DNA of 64,000 nucleotides, taken from Azoarcus indigens (lineage in GTDB: Bacteria; Pseudomonadota; Gammaproteobacteria; Burkholderiales; Rhodocyclaceae). How positions within the stretch are numbered: the stretch's first letter is position 1; each line of letters begins with the position of its first letter. The notes under the pieces were generated by a model that was not told the origin of the DNA, made no database searches, and worked only from the letters and a program-made list of their open reading frames with translations. The stretch covers positions 1-64,000 of the forward strand of contig NZ_SNVV01000003.1 of assembly GCF_004361735.1 (NCBI RefSeq), read 5' to 3'. The translations under genes and the position numbers were made by a program. Shown piece by piece: positions 16,611 through 25,185 of the stretch.

Positions 16611-16900
16611 CGGTGTTCCTTGTTGGTGGGTTGCATAGAGGCCTCTTCGGCCGTTTGAGCGCGGATGGCGAGGGCGTGGATGTCTCCCTTCATCATCTCG
16701 CCCAGTGCCTGGTAGATCATCCGGTGCCGACTCACCGTGCTCTTGCCGGCAAAAGCATCGGAAATGATGTGCAGATCGTAATGTCCGCCACCGGCGCGCG
16801 CGCCAGCATGGCCAGCGTGCAGAGCGCTGTCGTCTTCGACTTCGACCATCAGTGGCGAAAGAGGCTGCAGACGCTGACGGATCTGCTCGATGGTGTTCAC
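16607..16900 (-). CDS. bolA: BolA family protein
   Basis: BolA proteins partner with monothiol glutaredoxins in iron-sulfur handling and affect envelope shape. The 97-residue product has the conserved VEVEDDSALHAGHAGA, GGHYDLHIISDAFAGKS and RHRMIYQALGEMM. The start is GTG at 16900 with AAGG eight nt upstream, overlapping the yciI stop as GTGA. Upstream ATG readings would extend into yciI. The C-terminal 4 nt overlap the start of ppiC. Confidence 0.9.
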   Translation of the reverse strand: MNTIEQIRQRLQPLSPLMVEVEDDSALHAGHAGARAGGGHYDLHIISDAFAGKSTVSRHRMIYQALGEMMKGDIHALAIRAQTAEEASMQPTNKEHR

Positions 16901-17199
16901 GGCAGAACCTTGCGGAAGGGCCGAACGGTGGTTCGGGCAAAAACGCCCTGCACGGTGTAGGGGTCGTTGGCCAACCATTCCTCTGCCTCCTTGAGGGAAG
17001 CGAACTCTGCGACGACCAGGCTGCCGGCGAAACCGGCTGGCCCTGGCTCCAGCGCATCGATGGCCGGCATGGGGCCGGCGAGCAGCAGGCGCCCTTCGTC
17101 CTTCAGGTTCTGCAGCCGGGCCAGATGCGCCGGCCGGACAGCCATGCGGGTTTCGAGGCTGTCAGGCGCGTCCTCGCCTATCAGTGCATAGAACATCAT
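16897..17199 (-). CDS. yciI: YciI family protein
   Basis: A compact ferredoxin-like-fold protein of 100 residues with the family's [14 protein letters not shown] start, the His/Asp pocket (RPAHLARLQNLKDEGRLLLAGP) and the DPYTVQGVF motif. Family members are putative small catalytic or ligand-binding proteins with no settled reaction. The ATG overlaps the yciB stop (ATGA). Coupling to yciB and bolA is conserved in betaproteobacteria. Confidence 0.9.
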   Translation of the reverse strand: MMFYALIGEDAPDSLETRMAVRPAHLARLQNLKDEGRLLLAGPMPAIDALEPGPAGFAGSLVVAEFASLKEAEEWLANDPYTVQGVFARTTVRPFRKVLP

Positions 17200-17807
17200 C
17201 AGTGTGCATCTTCCTCTATGTGGCGGGACAGGTAGAAACCCTGCAAGACGGCGAAGGCAATCATGAGGCCTGTCATCCCGAACAGTTTGAAATTGACCCA
17301 GGACTCTTCGGAGAAGCTGTAGGCGACATAGAGGTTCAGCCCGCCCATCATGACGAAGAACAATGCCCAGGCGAGATTCAGTTTGTTCCAGACCTCATCC
17401 GGCAACTGGATCTGTGCCTCCAGCATCTTGCGGATCAGGTTGCGCTTCAACGCCAGGCCCGCAATGAGCAGAACGGCGCCAAATAGCCAGTAAAGAGCAG
17501 TGGGCTTCCACTTGATGAAGGTCGGGTTATGGAAAAAGAGGGTGGCGCCGCCAAATACGACGATGATGGCAAAGCTCACCCACAGCATGCCGTCCACCTT
17601 GCCGCGCTTGAACCAGACCAGCGCGATCTGAATCGCAGCGGCCACCATGGCGACGGCAGTGGCAATGAGTATGGGAGCCTGCGTGGCGACAATACCATCC
17701 CCCAGCCAGGAGGAAGCGAGGGACAGCGAAGCCTCCGGATTCATCCCGGCGATCTTGTAAGCACCGAAGAACAGGATGACTGGCAGCAGGTCGAAGAGGA
17801 ATTTCAT
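17199..17807 (-). CDS. yciB: Inner-membrane septation-associated protein YciB (IspZ)
   Basis: Polytopic inner-membrane protein of 202 residues with five or six hydrophobic helices. It has the family hallmarks [29 protein letters not shown] and [24 protein letters not shown]. YciB is associated with septum formation and envelope biogenesis. It is the first gene of the four-gene minus-strand row. Its AT-rich upstream edge (TTATAG near 17816-17821) could hold a promoter, but no full consensus was found. Confidence 0.94.
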   Translation of the reverse strand: MKFLFDLLPVILFFGAYKIAGMNPEASLSLASSWLGDGIVATQAPILIATAVAMVAAAIQIALVWFKRGKVDGMLWVSFAIIVVFGGATLFFHNPTFIKWKPTALYWLFGAVLLIAGLALKRNLIRKMLEAQIQLPDEVWNKLNLAWALFFVMMGGLNLYVAYSFSEESWVNFKLFGMTGLMIAFAVLQGFYLSRHIEEDAH

Positions 17808-17844
17808 GCGCGGGGATTATAGCGAGAGTGGCAGCGGACTGCGT

Positions 17845-18264
17845 TTAGCGCTCAGGAGCTTCGGCCCGGTTCCGCATGTGGTTGGCCAGCCCACCGATGG
17901 CGGTGTGCAGCCTCTCCCGCAGTTGCGGATCACTCACGAACTCGTCCAGCGCCCGGCGCATGCAGCGCATCCATTGATCGCGCTCGGCGACGCCGATGGA
18001 GAAGGGCAGATGACGGGCCCGCAGGAAAGGCTGGCCGTGGCGCTCCACATACAGGTTCGGACCACCCAGCCAGCCGCTGAGATACATGAACAGTTTCTCG
18101 CGGGAGCCGCTGAGATCTTCAGGATGCATCTTGCGAAGCTCCCAGGTCTCAGGCTCGCTGTCCATCAGGTCGTAGAAGCGGTCGACCAAGGCGCGCACTA
18201 TCGGGGCGCCGCCGATCTGTTCATAGGGGGTGAGGACGGGAAGGGGGGGAATTTCAGGCGGCAT
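17845..18264 (-). CDS. Group II truncated haemoglobin
   Basis: Small haem protein of 139 residues. It has the group II (trHbO) signature YEQIGGAPIVRALVDRFYDLM, a LSGWLGGPNLYVERHG segment, the proximal histidine in RARHLPFSIG, and RDQWMRCMRRAL. Members bind O2 or NO, or act in peroxide and redox chemistry. The first 11 nt overlap the 3' end of the persulfide dioxygenase gene, so the two are probably translationally coupled. Confidence 0.92.
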   Translation of the reverse strand: MPPEIPPLPVLTPYEQIGGAPIVRALVDRFYDLMDSEPETWELRKMHPEDLSGSREKLFMYLSGWLGGPNLYVERHGQPFLRARHLPFSIGVAERDQWMRCMRRALDEFVSDPQLRERLHTAIGGLANHMRNRAEAPER

Positions 18265-18970
18265 GATGGATCAAGGTGGAGTCGGTACGACCGCAGCGAA
18301 GGTTGGCGGGCAAGGCTTCATCCATGTACTTCGGTGTGGGCAGGTTGAGCGTGTCCATCAAGGCGATGAACTCCTCCCGATTGCGCCCATTGAAGCGCGT
18401 ATTGGAGACCTTCTCCTGGCCGATGGAGCTGACCCTCATTCCTTTGTAGTCATGCCCCGGGAAGACCAGGGTTTCGTCCGGGAGCGTGAAGAGGTGGCCG
18501 GTGATGCTGTCGAACAGGGTTCCCGCATCTCCCCCCTGGAAATCGGTACGGCCACAACCGCCGATCAGGAGGGCATCACCGGTGAAGATCCGGTCGCGCC
18601 ACTGATAGGTTAGGCAGCCCGGCGTATGGCCCGGGGTGGCAATAACCCGTATTACCTCACCGCCGAAAACGAGGCTGTCGCCGTGAGAAACCGGATGATC
18701 CGCACACTGCGTACCGGCTGCGGCTGCAGCGACGATGCGTGCCCCCGTGAGTTCACTTAGGCCTCCAGCGCCAGTCACATGGTCGGCGTGAACGTGGGTC
18801 TCAAGCAACCAGCGCAATTGCAAGTTCAAGTCCTGAAGCAAGGCGAGGTAGCGGCCGACGTGCTCTCTCACCGAGTCCACCATCACCGCATCTCCGGAAA
18901 GCGCATCCGCAAGCAGGTAGGTGAGGGTACAGGTTTCTTCGTCAAACAGTTGGCGGAACACGATGCTCAT
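18254..18970 (-). CDS. Persulfide dioxygenase (ETHE1-like MBL-fold hydrolase)
   Basis: The 238-residue metallo-beta-lactamase-fold protein has THVHADHVTG (His59, His61, Asp63, His64), a TPGHTPG motif with the third metal His, FTGDALLIGGCGRTDFQGG and PGHDYKGMRVSSIGQEK. The last two are hallmarks of ETHE1-type enzymes that oxidise glutathione persulfide to sulfite. A single iron site is expected. A haemoglobin gene follows with an 11-nt overlap. Confidence 0.9.
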   Translation of the reverse strand: MSIVFRQLFDEETCTLTYLLADALSGDAVMVDSVREHVGRYLALLQDLNLQLRWLLETHVHADHVTGAGGLSELTGARIVAAAAAGTQCADHPVSHGDSLVFGGEVIRVIATPGHTPGCLTYQWRDRIFTGDALLIGGCGRTDFQGGDAGTLFDSITGHLFTLPDETLVFPGHDYKGMRVSSIGQEKVSNTRFNGRNREEFIALMDTLNLPTPKYMDEALPANLRCGRTDSTLIHHAA

Positions 18971-19001
18971 TTGTCATCTCCTCCAGTCGGCTGAACGCAT
19001 T

Positions 19002-20384
19002 CTAGCGACCCGGGGCAGAGGGCTCCAGCGGCAGGCAAAGAATGGCTCTGAGTCCGCCGCCGTCGCGTGGCAGGAGGTCCAGGCGGCCGTCGTGGGAGCG
19101 CATCACCCGCTCGACGATGGCCAGCCCCAGCCCGGCGCCCTTGGTGTTCGAGCGGGCGGCCTCCAGTCGGGTGAAGGGCCGCCTCAACCGTTCGACATCT
19201 GCCTCGGGAATGCCTGGACCGCGATCAGCGACCTCGATGGCGACGCCTTCTCCTTGCCGGAAGACACTGACATCCAGCGGTTTGTTCTCGCCGGCGTAGC
19301 GCAAGGCGTTGTCTACCAGGTTGGCGAGCGCGCGGCGCAGTGGCAGCGTACGACCAGGAGCGAGGATGGGTTCGGGCATGTGCAGGTTAACGCTCACGCC
19401 CCGCAGGCGGTAGGGCTCGATGACGTCCGCCACCAGACCGCAGAGGTCGATCTGCTGCAGTGGTTCCTGTGGATCACCGCGGCCGAAATCGAGGAACTGC
19501 CCGATGATGCGGTCCATTTCCTCGATATCTGCCACCATGGCAGTCACCTCGCCCATCGGTGCTCCGGACATCTCCACTCCCAGACGCAAGCGGGCAAGCG
19601 GTGTTCGGAGGTCGTGGGATACGCCAGCGAGAATCAAGGCGCGATCCGCATCCGTCCGGGCCAGATCGCCGGCCATCTGATTGAAGGCTCGGGCAACGAC
19701 CGCGATTTCCTGCGGGCCGCTTTCCGCCTGTTTGGGTGGTGTCTGCCCGCTGCCTACCATGCGGGCGGCACGCGCAAGCTGCCGGAGAGGGGTCCCGATA
19801 CGGGAGACGATGAGGAAAGCGCCCAGCAGAGCTACCAGCAGGGCAGCGCCTCCCCAGGCAAGCCATTCCAGCGCGTGTGGCTTTTCCAGACGATCCGGCG
19901 GAAGCATCACCCAGTACTCGTCCCTATCCTCCGGGTCCAGCCGGAAGCTGACCCAGAACCCTTCCAAAGACTTCCACTTGAGGGCGAAGCGGGTGTGCGC
20001 GCCGAGGTGACGGCGCACCTCGGCCATCATCAAGCGCATCGGTCTGTCATTGCCCAAGGGGGCAATCTCATCCGAAGGCTCGGCCGGGTATATACGGATT
20101 CCTTCCAGCGCGGCCAGTTCGATCAGCAACTCGGTCCGGCGCGCCGCATCGGCGTTGATCAGCGCGGTCCGTGTGAGATTGACCACGCTGACGACCATCT
20201 GCGCTAGATCGCGCGCCCTGGGTTCTTCCTCGAAGTAGCGAAAAATCTGCGACCAGGCGAACAGGGCCAGCGATAGCAGGATTGCAACCAGAAGGAATGT
20301 CTGCCACAGAAGGGTACGTGGCAACCAGCCCGCGAGAAAGCGTCCCAGCGCGCGCACCCGGCGCAAAGTCAAAGGGCGCGGCAC
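19002..20384 (-). CDS. envZ: Osmolarity-type sensor histidine kinase EnvZ
   Basis: A 460-residue membrane kinase. The first transmembrane helix is TFLLVAILLSLALFAW (about 28-44); a periplasmic loop and a second helix near 155-175 (WLAWGGAALLVALLGAFLIV) follow. HAMP (GTPLRQLARAARMVGSG), an H-box with phospho-acceptor His (GVSHDLRTPLARLRLG) and a HATPase domain (NLVDNALRYAG, DRGPGIP, GAGLGLAIVERVM) complete it. The start is GTG 20384, 7 nt after ompR, with GAGGAAGAG at the end of ompR as the probable ribosome site. Pairing with the OmpR homologue defines it. Confidence 0.92.
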   Translation of the reverse strand: MPRPLTLRRVRALGRFLAGWLPRTLLWQTFLLVAILLSLALFAWSQIFRYFEEEPRARDLAQMVVSVVNLTRTALINADAARRTELLIELAALEGIRIYPAEPSDEIAPLGNDRPMRLMMAEVRRHLGAHTRFALKWKSLEGFWVSFRLDPEDRDEYWVMLPPDRLEKPHALEWLAWGGAALLVALLGAFLIVSRIGTPLRQLARAARMVGSGQTPPKQAESGPQEIAVVARAFNQMAGDLARTDADRALILAGVSHDLRTPLARLRLGVEMSGAPMGEVTAMVADIEEMDRIIGQFLDFGRGDPQEPLQQIDLCGLVADVIEPYRLRGVSVNLHMPEPILAPGRTLPLRRALANLVDNALRYAGENKPLDVSVFRQGEGVAIEVADRGPGIPEADVERLRRPFTRLEAARSNTKGAGLGLAIVERVMRSHDGRLDLLPRDGGGLRAILCLPLEPSAPGR

Positions 20385-20391
20385 TTAAAGG

Positions 20392-21129
20392 TCACTCTTC
20401 CTCAGCGGCCTTGGTGTCGTCCGGAACGAAAACGTAGCCGAAGCCCCAGACCGTCTGGATGTAGCGCGGCTTTGCGGGATCGTCCTCCACAAGCTTGCGC
20501 AGACGAGACACCTGCACGTCAATGGCGCGATCAAACACCCCATACTCCCGGCCACGGGCGAGTTCCATCAGCTTGTCGCGGGACAGTGGCTGTCGCGGAT
20601 GCTGGAGCAGGACCTTGAGCAGCGAGAACTCGCCGGTAGTCAACTGAATTTCCTCGCCATCCCGAACCAGCGTACGGGTTCCCAGATTGACCTGGACGCG
20701 GCCGAAAGCCACTACTTCGTCTTCGGCTGTCGGCGCTCCTGGCAGCGGCGGAGGCTGGCGACGCATGACCGCCTGGATACGGGCAACCAGTTCCCGAGGG
20801 TTGAAAGGCTTGGGAAGATAGTCGTCCGCGCCCATCTCGAGGCCGACGATGCGATCCACATCGTCTCCCTTCGCGGTCAGCATGATGATGGGCATCCGGT
20901 TCTCCGCCGCACGCAGGCGCCGGCAGATTGCCAATCCGTCTTCGCCCGGCAGCATCAGGTCGAGCACCATCAGGTCGAAGTGCTCCCGGTGCAGCGCTCG
21001 GTCCATGGTCGGGGCATCCACCACCGCCTTCACGGCAAACCCCTGCTCTTGCAGGTAACGGGACAACAGATCGCGCAAACGCGCGTCGTCGTCCACCAGC
21101 AGTACGCGATATCGTGTTTTTCCATTCAT
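20392..21129 (-). CDS. ompR: OmpR-family response regulator
   Basis: A 245-residue response regulator. The receiver domain carries LLVDDDARLRDLL, phospho-acceptor Asp in DLMVLDLMLPGEDG, and Lys in DDYLPKPFNPRELVAR. The winged-helix domain ends with RGREYGVFDRAIDVQVSRLR and RYIQTVWGFGYVFVPD, nearly identical to E. coli OmpR. I chose ATG 21129 (MNGKTRYRVLL), with AGGA about 8 nt upstream. ATGs at 21138 and 21153 are possible. It precedes envZ. Confidence 0.93.
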   Translation of the reverse strand: MNGKTRYRVLLVDDDARLRDLLSRYLQEQGFAVKAVVDAPTMDRALHREHFDLMVLDLMLPGEDGLAICRRLRAAENRMPIIMLTAKGDDVDRIVGLEMGADDYLPKPFNPRELVARIQAVMRRQPPPLPGAPTAEDEVVAFGRVQVNLGTRTLVRDGEEIQLTTGEFSLLKVLLQHPRQPLSRDKLMELARGREYGVFDRAIDVQVSRLRKLVEDDPAKPRYIQTVWGFGYVFVPDDTKAAEEE

Positions 21130-21344
21130 GGCGCGCATCCTATCCCGTGTCACTTAAACCTTGCCAGTCGCCCTCAGCGGGCCTGCTTCCCGTGCTGGTA
21201 ACGCTTCGTAAGGCGTTAACCCAGAGGCAACATCCTCTTACAAAAGGCGTAGGGGAGCGTGACATAGTTCTTCCCCCTTGGCAGGGCTTACCGGTATTTT
21301 GCTCGACATCTTAAAGACGTGCAGATCCTCCCCCTCCGCCTCCC

Positions 21345-21719
21345 ATGAAGAAGCGTCAGCACATCCCCGGCACTCCTCGATCCTGGAGCGGCCGTGCCGC
21401 CAGAAGCCGAGACAGCGCCGTGCTGCTGTTTTGTATGGCGGTCGCGAGTTTCTCTTCTGAGGCTCTGGCCCAGGTATCGGCAGCGCCGCTGCCTCCCCTG
21501 ATGGCTGGGGAAGCTGGCGCTACTGTCGAGTACCCGGCGCCGGCCCTGCGTCATACCGATCTGCGCCGCGCAATCGCGGCCGATTCCGAACGATCCCCCG
21601 AGCCGTCGAGCAAGCGCAAGTTGAGTGCGGAGGAGCGCGATGCACTCCATCGCGACCTGCGCGCGGCAATGCGTGGCGCCTACCCCGAAAGCGAGACGCG
21701 TTACCGCGATCCGCGCTGA
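21345..21719 (+). CDS. Small exported protein of unknown function
   Basis: A 124-residue product with a basic N-terminus and a hydrophobic stretch (SAVLLFCMAVASFSSEALA), compatible with a signal peptide cleaved after residue 42. A Pro/Ala-rich spacer follows, then a charged C-terminus (KLSAEERDALHRDLRAAMRGAYPE) that looks like an amphipathic helix. Codon use is like its neighbours and tsaB starts 42 nt downstream, which supports a real gene. I do not recognise a family. Confidence 0.6.
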   Translation: MKKRQHIPGTPRSWSGRAARSRDSAVLLFCMAVASFSSEALAQVSAAPLPPLMAGEAGATVEYPAPALRHTDLRRAIAADSERSPEPSSKRKLSAEERDALHRDLRAAMRGAYPESETRYRDPR

Positions 21720-21760
21720 GCGTTACAACGCTCGGAGGGCTGCCGGTAGAATACCGGCCC

Positions 21761-22450
21761 ATGAATGTTCTCTCCCTAGAAACCTCTTGCGAGCAGGCCA
21801 GCATTGCCTTGCTCTGTGGTCAGGACGTCCGCAGTGTCTCGCTTGAAGGCCATAGCAATCACTCTGAACGCATTCTCCAGTCCATCGCTTCGCTTCTGGC
21901 AGACGCTGGTATCCGCGCCCGGGACCTGAGTGCGGTTGCGTTTGGCTGTGGCCCGGGAGCCTTCACCGGCCTGAGGCTGGCCTGCGGCGTCGCTCAAGGA
22001 ATAGCGTTGGGGGCGGGAATCGGAGTGCTCCCTATAGATAGCCTTGCCGCGTTGGCTCTGCAGGGCGGGGAGGGCAAGGTTCTTGCGGCAACCGACGCTC
22101 GCATGGAAGAGGTGTACTTCGCCGGCTTTCAGGTGCGTGGGAGTCGTGTCAGTCCTCTGTTCGAAGCGCGTTGCGTGCCGGCTGCGGCCCTTGAGCTTAT
22201 GGAAGGCGAGTGGCTGGGCATCGGCTCCGCTTTCCGCGCATACCCCGACGTGTTGCAAGGCCGGTTAGGTGAGAGGTTCAGAGGAATAGACGCAGACAAG
22301 GTCCCCAGAGCTGAGGAGGTGGCCCGCTTGGCTGCGCCTCGCGTACTCGGGGGAGAATGCGTCTCACCCGAAGAAGCTGCGCTGCTCTACGTTCGTGACA
22401 AGGTGGCTTATACCACTGCGGAACGCCTCGCCAGAGGTGGCAAGGCGTGA
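21761..22450 (+). CDS. tsaB: tRNA threonylcarbamoyladenosine biosynthesis protein TsaB
   Basis: TsaB is the non-catalytic ASKHA-fold partner of TsaD in making t6A37 on ANN-decoding tRNAs. The 229-residue protein has LSLETSCEQASIALL, HSNHSERILQSI, FGCGPGAFTGLRLACGVAQGIA and DARMEEVYFAGFQ. The stop overlaps the GTG of rimI, and rimI overlaps the uracil-DNA glycosylase gene, giving a tight three-gene operon. Confidence 0.93.
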   Translation: MNVLSLETSCEQASIALLCGQDVRSVSLEGHSNHSERILQSIASLLADAGIRARDLSAVAFGCGPGAFTGLRLACGVAQGIALGAGIGVLPIDSLAALALQGGEGKVLAATDARMEEVYFAGFQVRGSRVSPLFEARCVPAAALELMEGEWLGIGSAFRAYPDVLQGRLGERFRGIDADKVPRAEEVARLAAPRVLGGECVSPEEAALLYVRDKVAYTTAERLARGGKA

Positions 22451-22905
22451 GCTTTCATGAGTTGTCTCTCCATTTCCGGGGCATGCGGGAGGATGATCTC
22501 GACTGGGTTGAACGCGAGGAGCGCGACCTTCATCCCTTTCCATGGACGCGCGGTAACTTTGCCGACTCCCTTGCCGCCGGGCAGGCTGGATGGGTCATGG
22601 AGGAAGGGAGGGTGCCGGTGGCGTACGCGGTCGTGTTGCATGTACTGGATGAAGCGCATTTGCTCAACATTAGTGTGTTACGTGCCAGGCAGCGCCAAGG
22701 TTTGGGGGCAGGACTGCTCGATTGGCTCGAGAAGGACGCACGCTTGCGAGGCGCCACCCAGTTCTTCCTTGAAGTAAGGCCTTCTAACACGGCAGCCCTA
22801 TGCTTGTACCAACGTAGCGGCTATCTCCAAATCGGGCGCCGCAAGAACTACTACCCTGCGCTTGCTGGGCGGGAAGACGCGTTGGTAATGAGGAAAGCAC
22901 TATGA
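22447..22905 (+). CDS. rimI: Ribosomal protein S18-alanine N-acetyltransferase
   Basis: GNAT enzyme of 152 residues. It has DLHPFPWTRGNFADSL, typical of RimI, the acetyl-CoA loop LRARQRQGLGAGLLDWLE and the C-terminal NTAALCLYQRSGYLQIGRRKNYY. The start is GTG 22447 overlapping the tsaB stop (GTGA). Immediate coupling to tsaB is conserved across proteobacteria. Confidence 0.92.
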   Translation: MSFHELSLHFRGMREDDLDWVEREERDLHPFPWTRGNFADSLAAGQAGWVMEEGRVPVAYAVVLHVLDEAHLLNISVLRARQRQGLGAGLLDWLEKDARLRGATQFFLEVRPSNTAALCLYQRSGYLQIGRRKNYYPALAGREDALVMRKAL

Positions 22906-23786
22906 ATCCGGCCCTGCCTGCACAGCCTCCGCGACGTGCTGCGATTCTCCGCGAAATTGGGCTGGGCCCCTTGTGGCTCCTACGCAGCCGTGATGCGGCG
23001 CGAGCTGAAGCGGCGCTTAAGGCCAAAGCCGCATTGCCCGCCTCGTCGGCTGCCGATGTGGAAATCTCTCCAAGCGCTGCTCGCCCTCAGCCGGCAGCGC
23101 CTCAAGCGATTCTTCCGGGCCCTCAGGCCCCGTCGCGCCTGCAACCATCGGCGGTACCTGCTGGCGCTACTGCCGGGAAAGCGGCTCCGCAAAGAGATGC
23201 GGGGCGCGAGCAGCGCATTGCAAGCCTCGACTGGGAGGGATTGGAGGAAGAGATCCGCTCATGCAGGGCCTGTGTGCTTTGCGAGCGGCGCAAGCAGGCT
23301 GTACCTGGCGTTGGCGATCGTAACGCTCAGTGGATGCTGGTAGGCGAGGGACCCGGCGCCGAAGAGGACCTGCGTGGCGAGCCCTTCGTAGGCCAAGCCG
23401 GCAAGCTGTTGGACAACATGCTTGCTGCGGTCGGTCTGAAGCGCGGGGAGGGGGTTTATATCGCCAATGCTGTCAAATGCCGTCCCCCGCATAACCGTAC
23501 GCCGGAATCCGGGGAGATCGACAGCTGCCTGCCTTTCTTGGCGCGACAGATCGAATTGGTGCAGCCCAAGTTACTGGTGGCGCTGGGGCGCCCTGCTGCA
23601 CAAGCCTTGCTGAACATGGAGGTAAGAATAGGCGCGGCACGTGGTCACGTCTTCCGCTACCGGGATACGCCTGTATTGATTACCTACCACCCGGCTTATC
23701 TGCTGCGCAATCCACAGGACAAGTCCAAGGCCTGGGAGGATCTATGCTTTGCCCGCCGCATCATGGGAGGCCTTCCCCAGCCTTAG
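22902..23786 (+). CDS. Family 4 uracil-DNA glycosylase (Fe-S type)
   Basis: Removes uracil from DNA. Of 294 residues, the first 100 are an Ala/Pro-rich low-complexity extension. The catalytic domain begins at ACVLCERRKQAVPGVG. It contains GEGPGAEEDLRGEPFVGQAGKLLD in pieces diagnostic of family 4, and TYHPAYLLRNP. Cysteines in CRACVLC, AVKCRPP and DSCLPF supply a likely 4Fe-4S cluster. The ATG overlaps the rimI stop. The last 4 nt overlap lplT tail to tail. Confidence 0.92.
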   Translation: MNPALPAQPPRRAAILREIGLGPLWLLRSRDAARAEAALKAKAALPASSAADVEISPSAARPQPAAPQAILPGPQAPSRLQPSAVPAGATAGKAAPQRDAGREQRIASLDWEGLEEEIRSCRACVLCERRKQAVPGVGDRNAQWMLVGEGPGAEEDLRGEPFVGQAGKLLDNMLAAVGLKRGEGVYIANAVKCRPPHNRTPESGEIDSCLPFLARQIELVQPKLLVALGRPAAQALLNMEVRIGAARGHVFRYRDTPVLITYHPAYLLRNPQDKSKAWEDLCFARRIMGGLPQP

Positions 23787-25033
23787 TGGCAGCGGTCTTC
23801 CAGCAATGCCACGGAATCGAACTCCCGCTGGTTGGCTTCATGCCGGCGCTTGACCAAGAGCATGGAGCTGGCCACGAAGAGGCCGAAGAGCACGATCACC
23901 GTATTGATCGACAGCCCCCACATCAGCAGGACCGCGTAGGTGCCGGTCATGATCAGGATGGACAGGTTCTCGTTGAAGTTCTGCACTGCAATCGAGTGAC
24001 CCGCCCCCATCAAGATATGGCCGCGATGCTGCAGCAGCGCGTTCATCGGCACGACGAAGAAGCCGGCAAGCGCCCCCACGATCACCATCAGCAGCATTGC
24101 CAGCGTCGGCCCGGTGACGAAGATCATCAGCATGACTACCAGCCCCATGGCGATACCGAGGGGAATTACATTCACAGCTCGGCGCAACGTGATCATCCTG
24201 GCAGCCATCATAGAACCTGCCGCGATACCTATCGCCACCACGCCCTGCAGCATGGAAGCCTTGGACAGGTCGAAATCAAGATTGTGCTCCGCCCACTTGA
24301 TCACGATGAACTGCAACGTCGCGCCTGCGCCCCAGAACAGGGTGGTAACCGCAAGCGATATCTGGCCCAGACGATCCCGCCAGAGCAGCTTCAGGCAGTG
24401 GTTGAAGTCGTGAATCAGGTACAGGGGATTGCTCTTCAGCGGCTTGTGATCAACGCCGGTATCCGGGATATAGACGTTGAAACAGGCGGCCACGACATAG
24501 AGCAGTCCGATGGCCAGCACGCTGGCTTCGAACGGGTTGGTCACGCCGGGGAGATGGAGTTGTGCCAGCCAGCCAGCCACGTCACCCCGGATGAGGATCC
24601 CGCCCATGACGGTGCCGAGAATGATGGCGCCCACCGTGAGGCCCTCGATCCAACCGTTCGCCACCACCAACAGGCGGTGTGGCAGATACTCGGTAAGAAT
24701 CCCGTACTTCGCTGGAGAGTAGGCCGCGGCGCCCAGGCCGATCACCGCGTAAGCGAACAGTGGATGGACGCCGAAGAAGAGCATCAGACAGCCGCCGATC
24801 TTGATGGTGTTGCTGATCAACATTACCCGCCACTTGGGCATCGAGTCGGCAAAGGCGCCGACGAAGGCGGCCAATGCAACATAGGAGACGGTGAAGAACA
24901 GCTTCAGCAGCGGCTCGTATTCGGCCGGTGCGTGCATGTCGCGGAGCAGGGCGATGGCGACGATGAGCAAGGCGTTGTCGGCCAGCGCGGAGAAAAACTG
25001 CGCTGCCATGATGATGTAGAAGCCGAGCGGCAT
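23783..25033 (-). CDS. lplT: Lysophospholipid transporter LplT
   Basis: Major-facilitator flippase moving lysophospholipids across the inner membrane for re-acylation. The 416-residue protein has about 12 hydrophobic helices and begins MPLGFYIIMAAQFFSALADNALLI, close to E. coli LplT. SPAKYGILTEYLPHRLLVVANG is also typical. In enterobacteria it pairs with the acyltransferase gene aas; no aas is adjacent here. It diverges from the LysR regulator gene. Confidence 0.9.
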   Translation of the reverse strand: MPLGFYIIMAAQFFSALADNALLIVAIALLRDMHAPAEYEPLLKLFFTVSYVALAAFVGAFADSMPKWRVMLISNTIKIGGCLMLFFGVHPLFAYAVIGLGAAAYSPAKYGILTEYLPHRLLVVANGWIEGLTVGAIILGTVMGGILIRGDVAGWLAQLHLPGVTNPFEASVLAIGLLYVVAACFNVYIPDTGVDHKPLKSNPLYLIHDFNHCLKLLWRDRLGQISLAVTTLFWGAGATLQFIVIKWAEHNLDFDLSKASMLQGVVAIGIAAGSMMAARMITLRRAVNVIPLGIAMGLVVMLMIFVTGPTLAMLLMVIVGALAGFFVVPMNALLQHRGHILMGAGHSIAVQNFNENLSILIMTGTYAVLLMWGLSINTVIVLFGLFVASSMLLVKRRHEANQREFDSVALLEDRCH

Positions 25034-25092
25034 CGTCTGAAACGCATGGGCGATTGCGGAAGCGCGGTTTATAACACGAAGCCAGGAAGCGT

Positions 25093-25110
25093 GTTGTGCG
25101 GCGGCACAAC
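25093..25110. promoter_or_regulatory. 18-bp inverted repeat in the lplT/lysR divergent region
   Basis: GTTGTGC-GGCG-GCACAAC is a perfect dyad with 7-bp arms in the 152-nt gap between the divergent lplT and LysR genes. A regulator site is plausible. An unlinked hairpin cannot be excluded. Confidence 0.35.
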
Positions 25111-25185
25111 GGGAGCTTCGGTCCTCGGTTCGACGGACGCCGATTTGTGATGTAATTGACGAAATAAAACCAGCTTATCGAGAAC

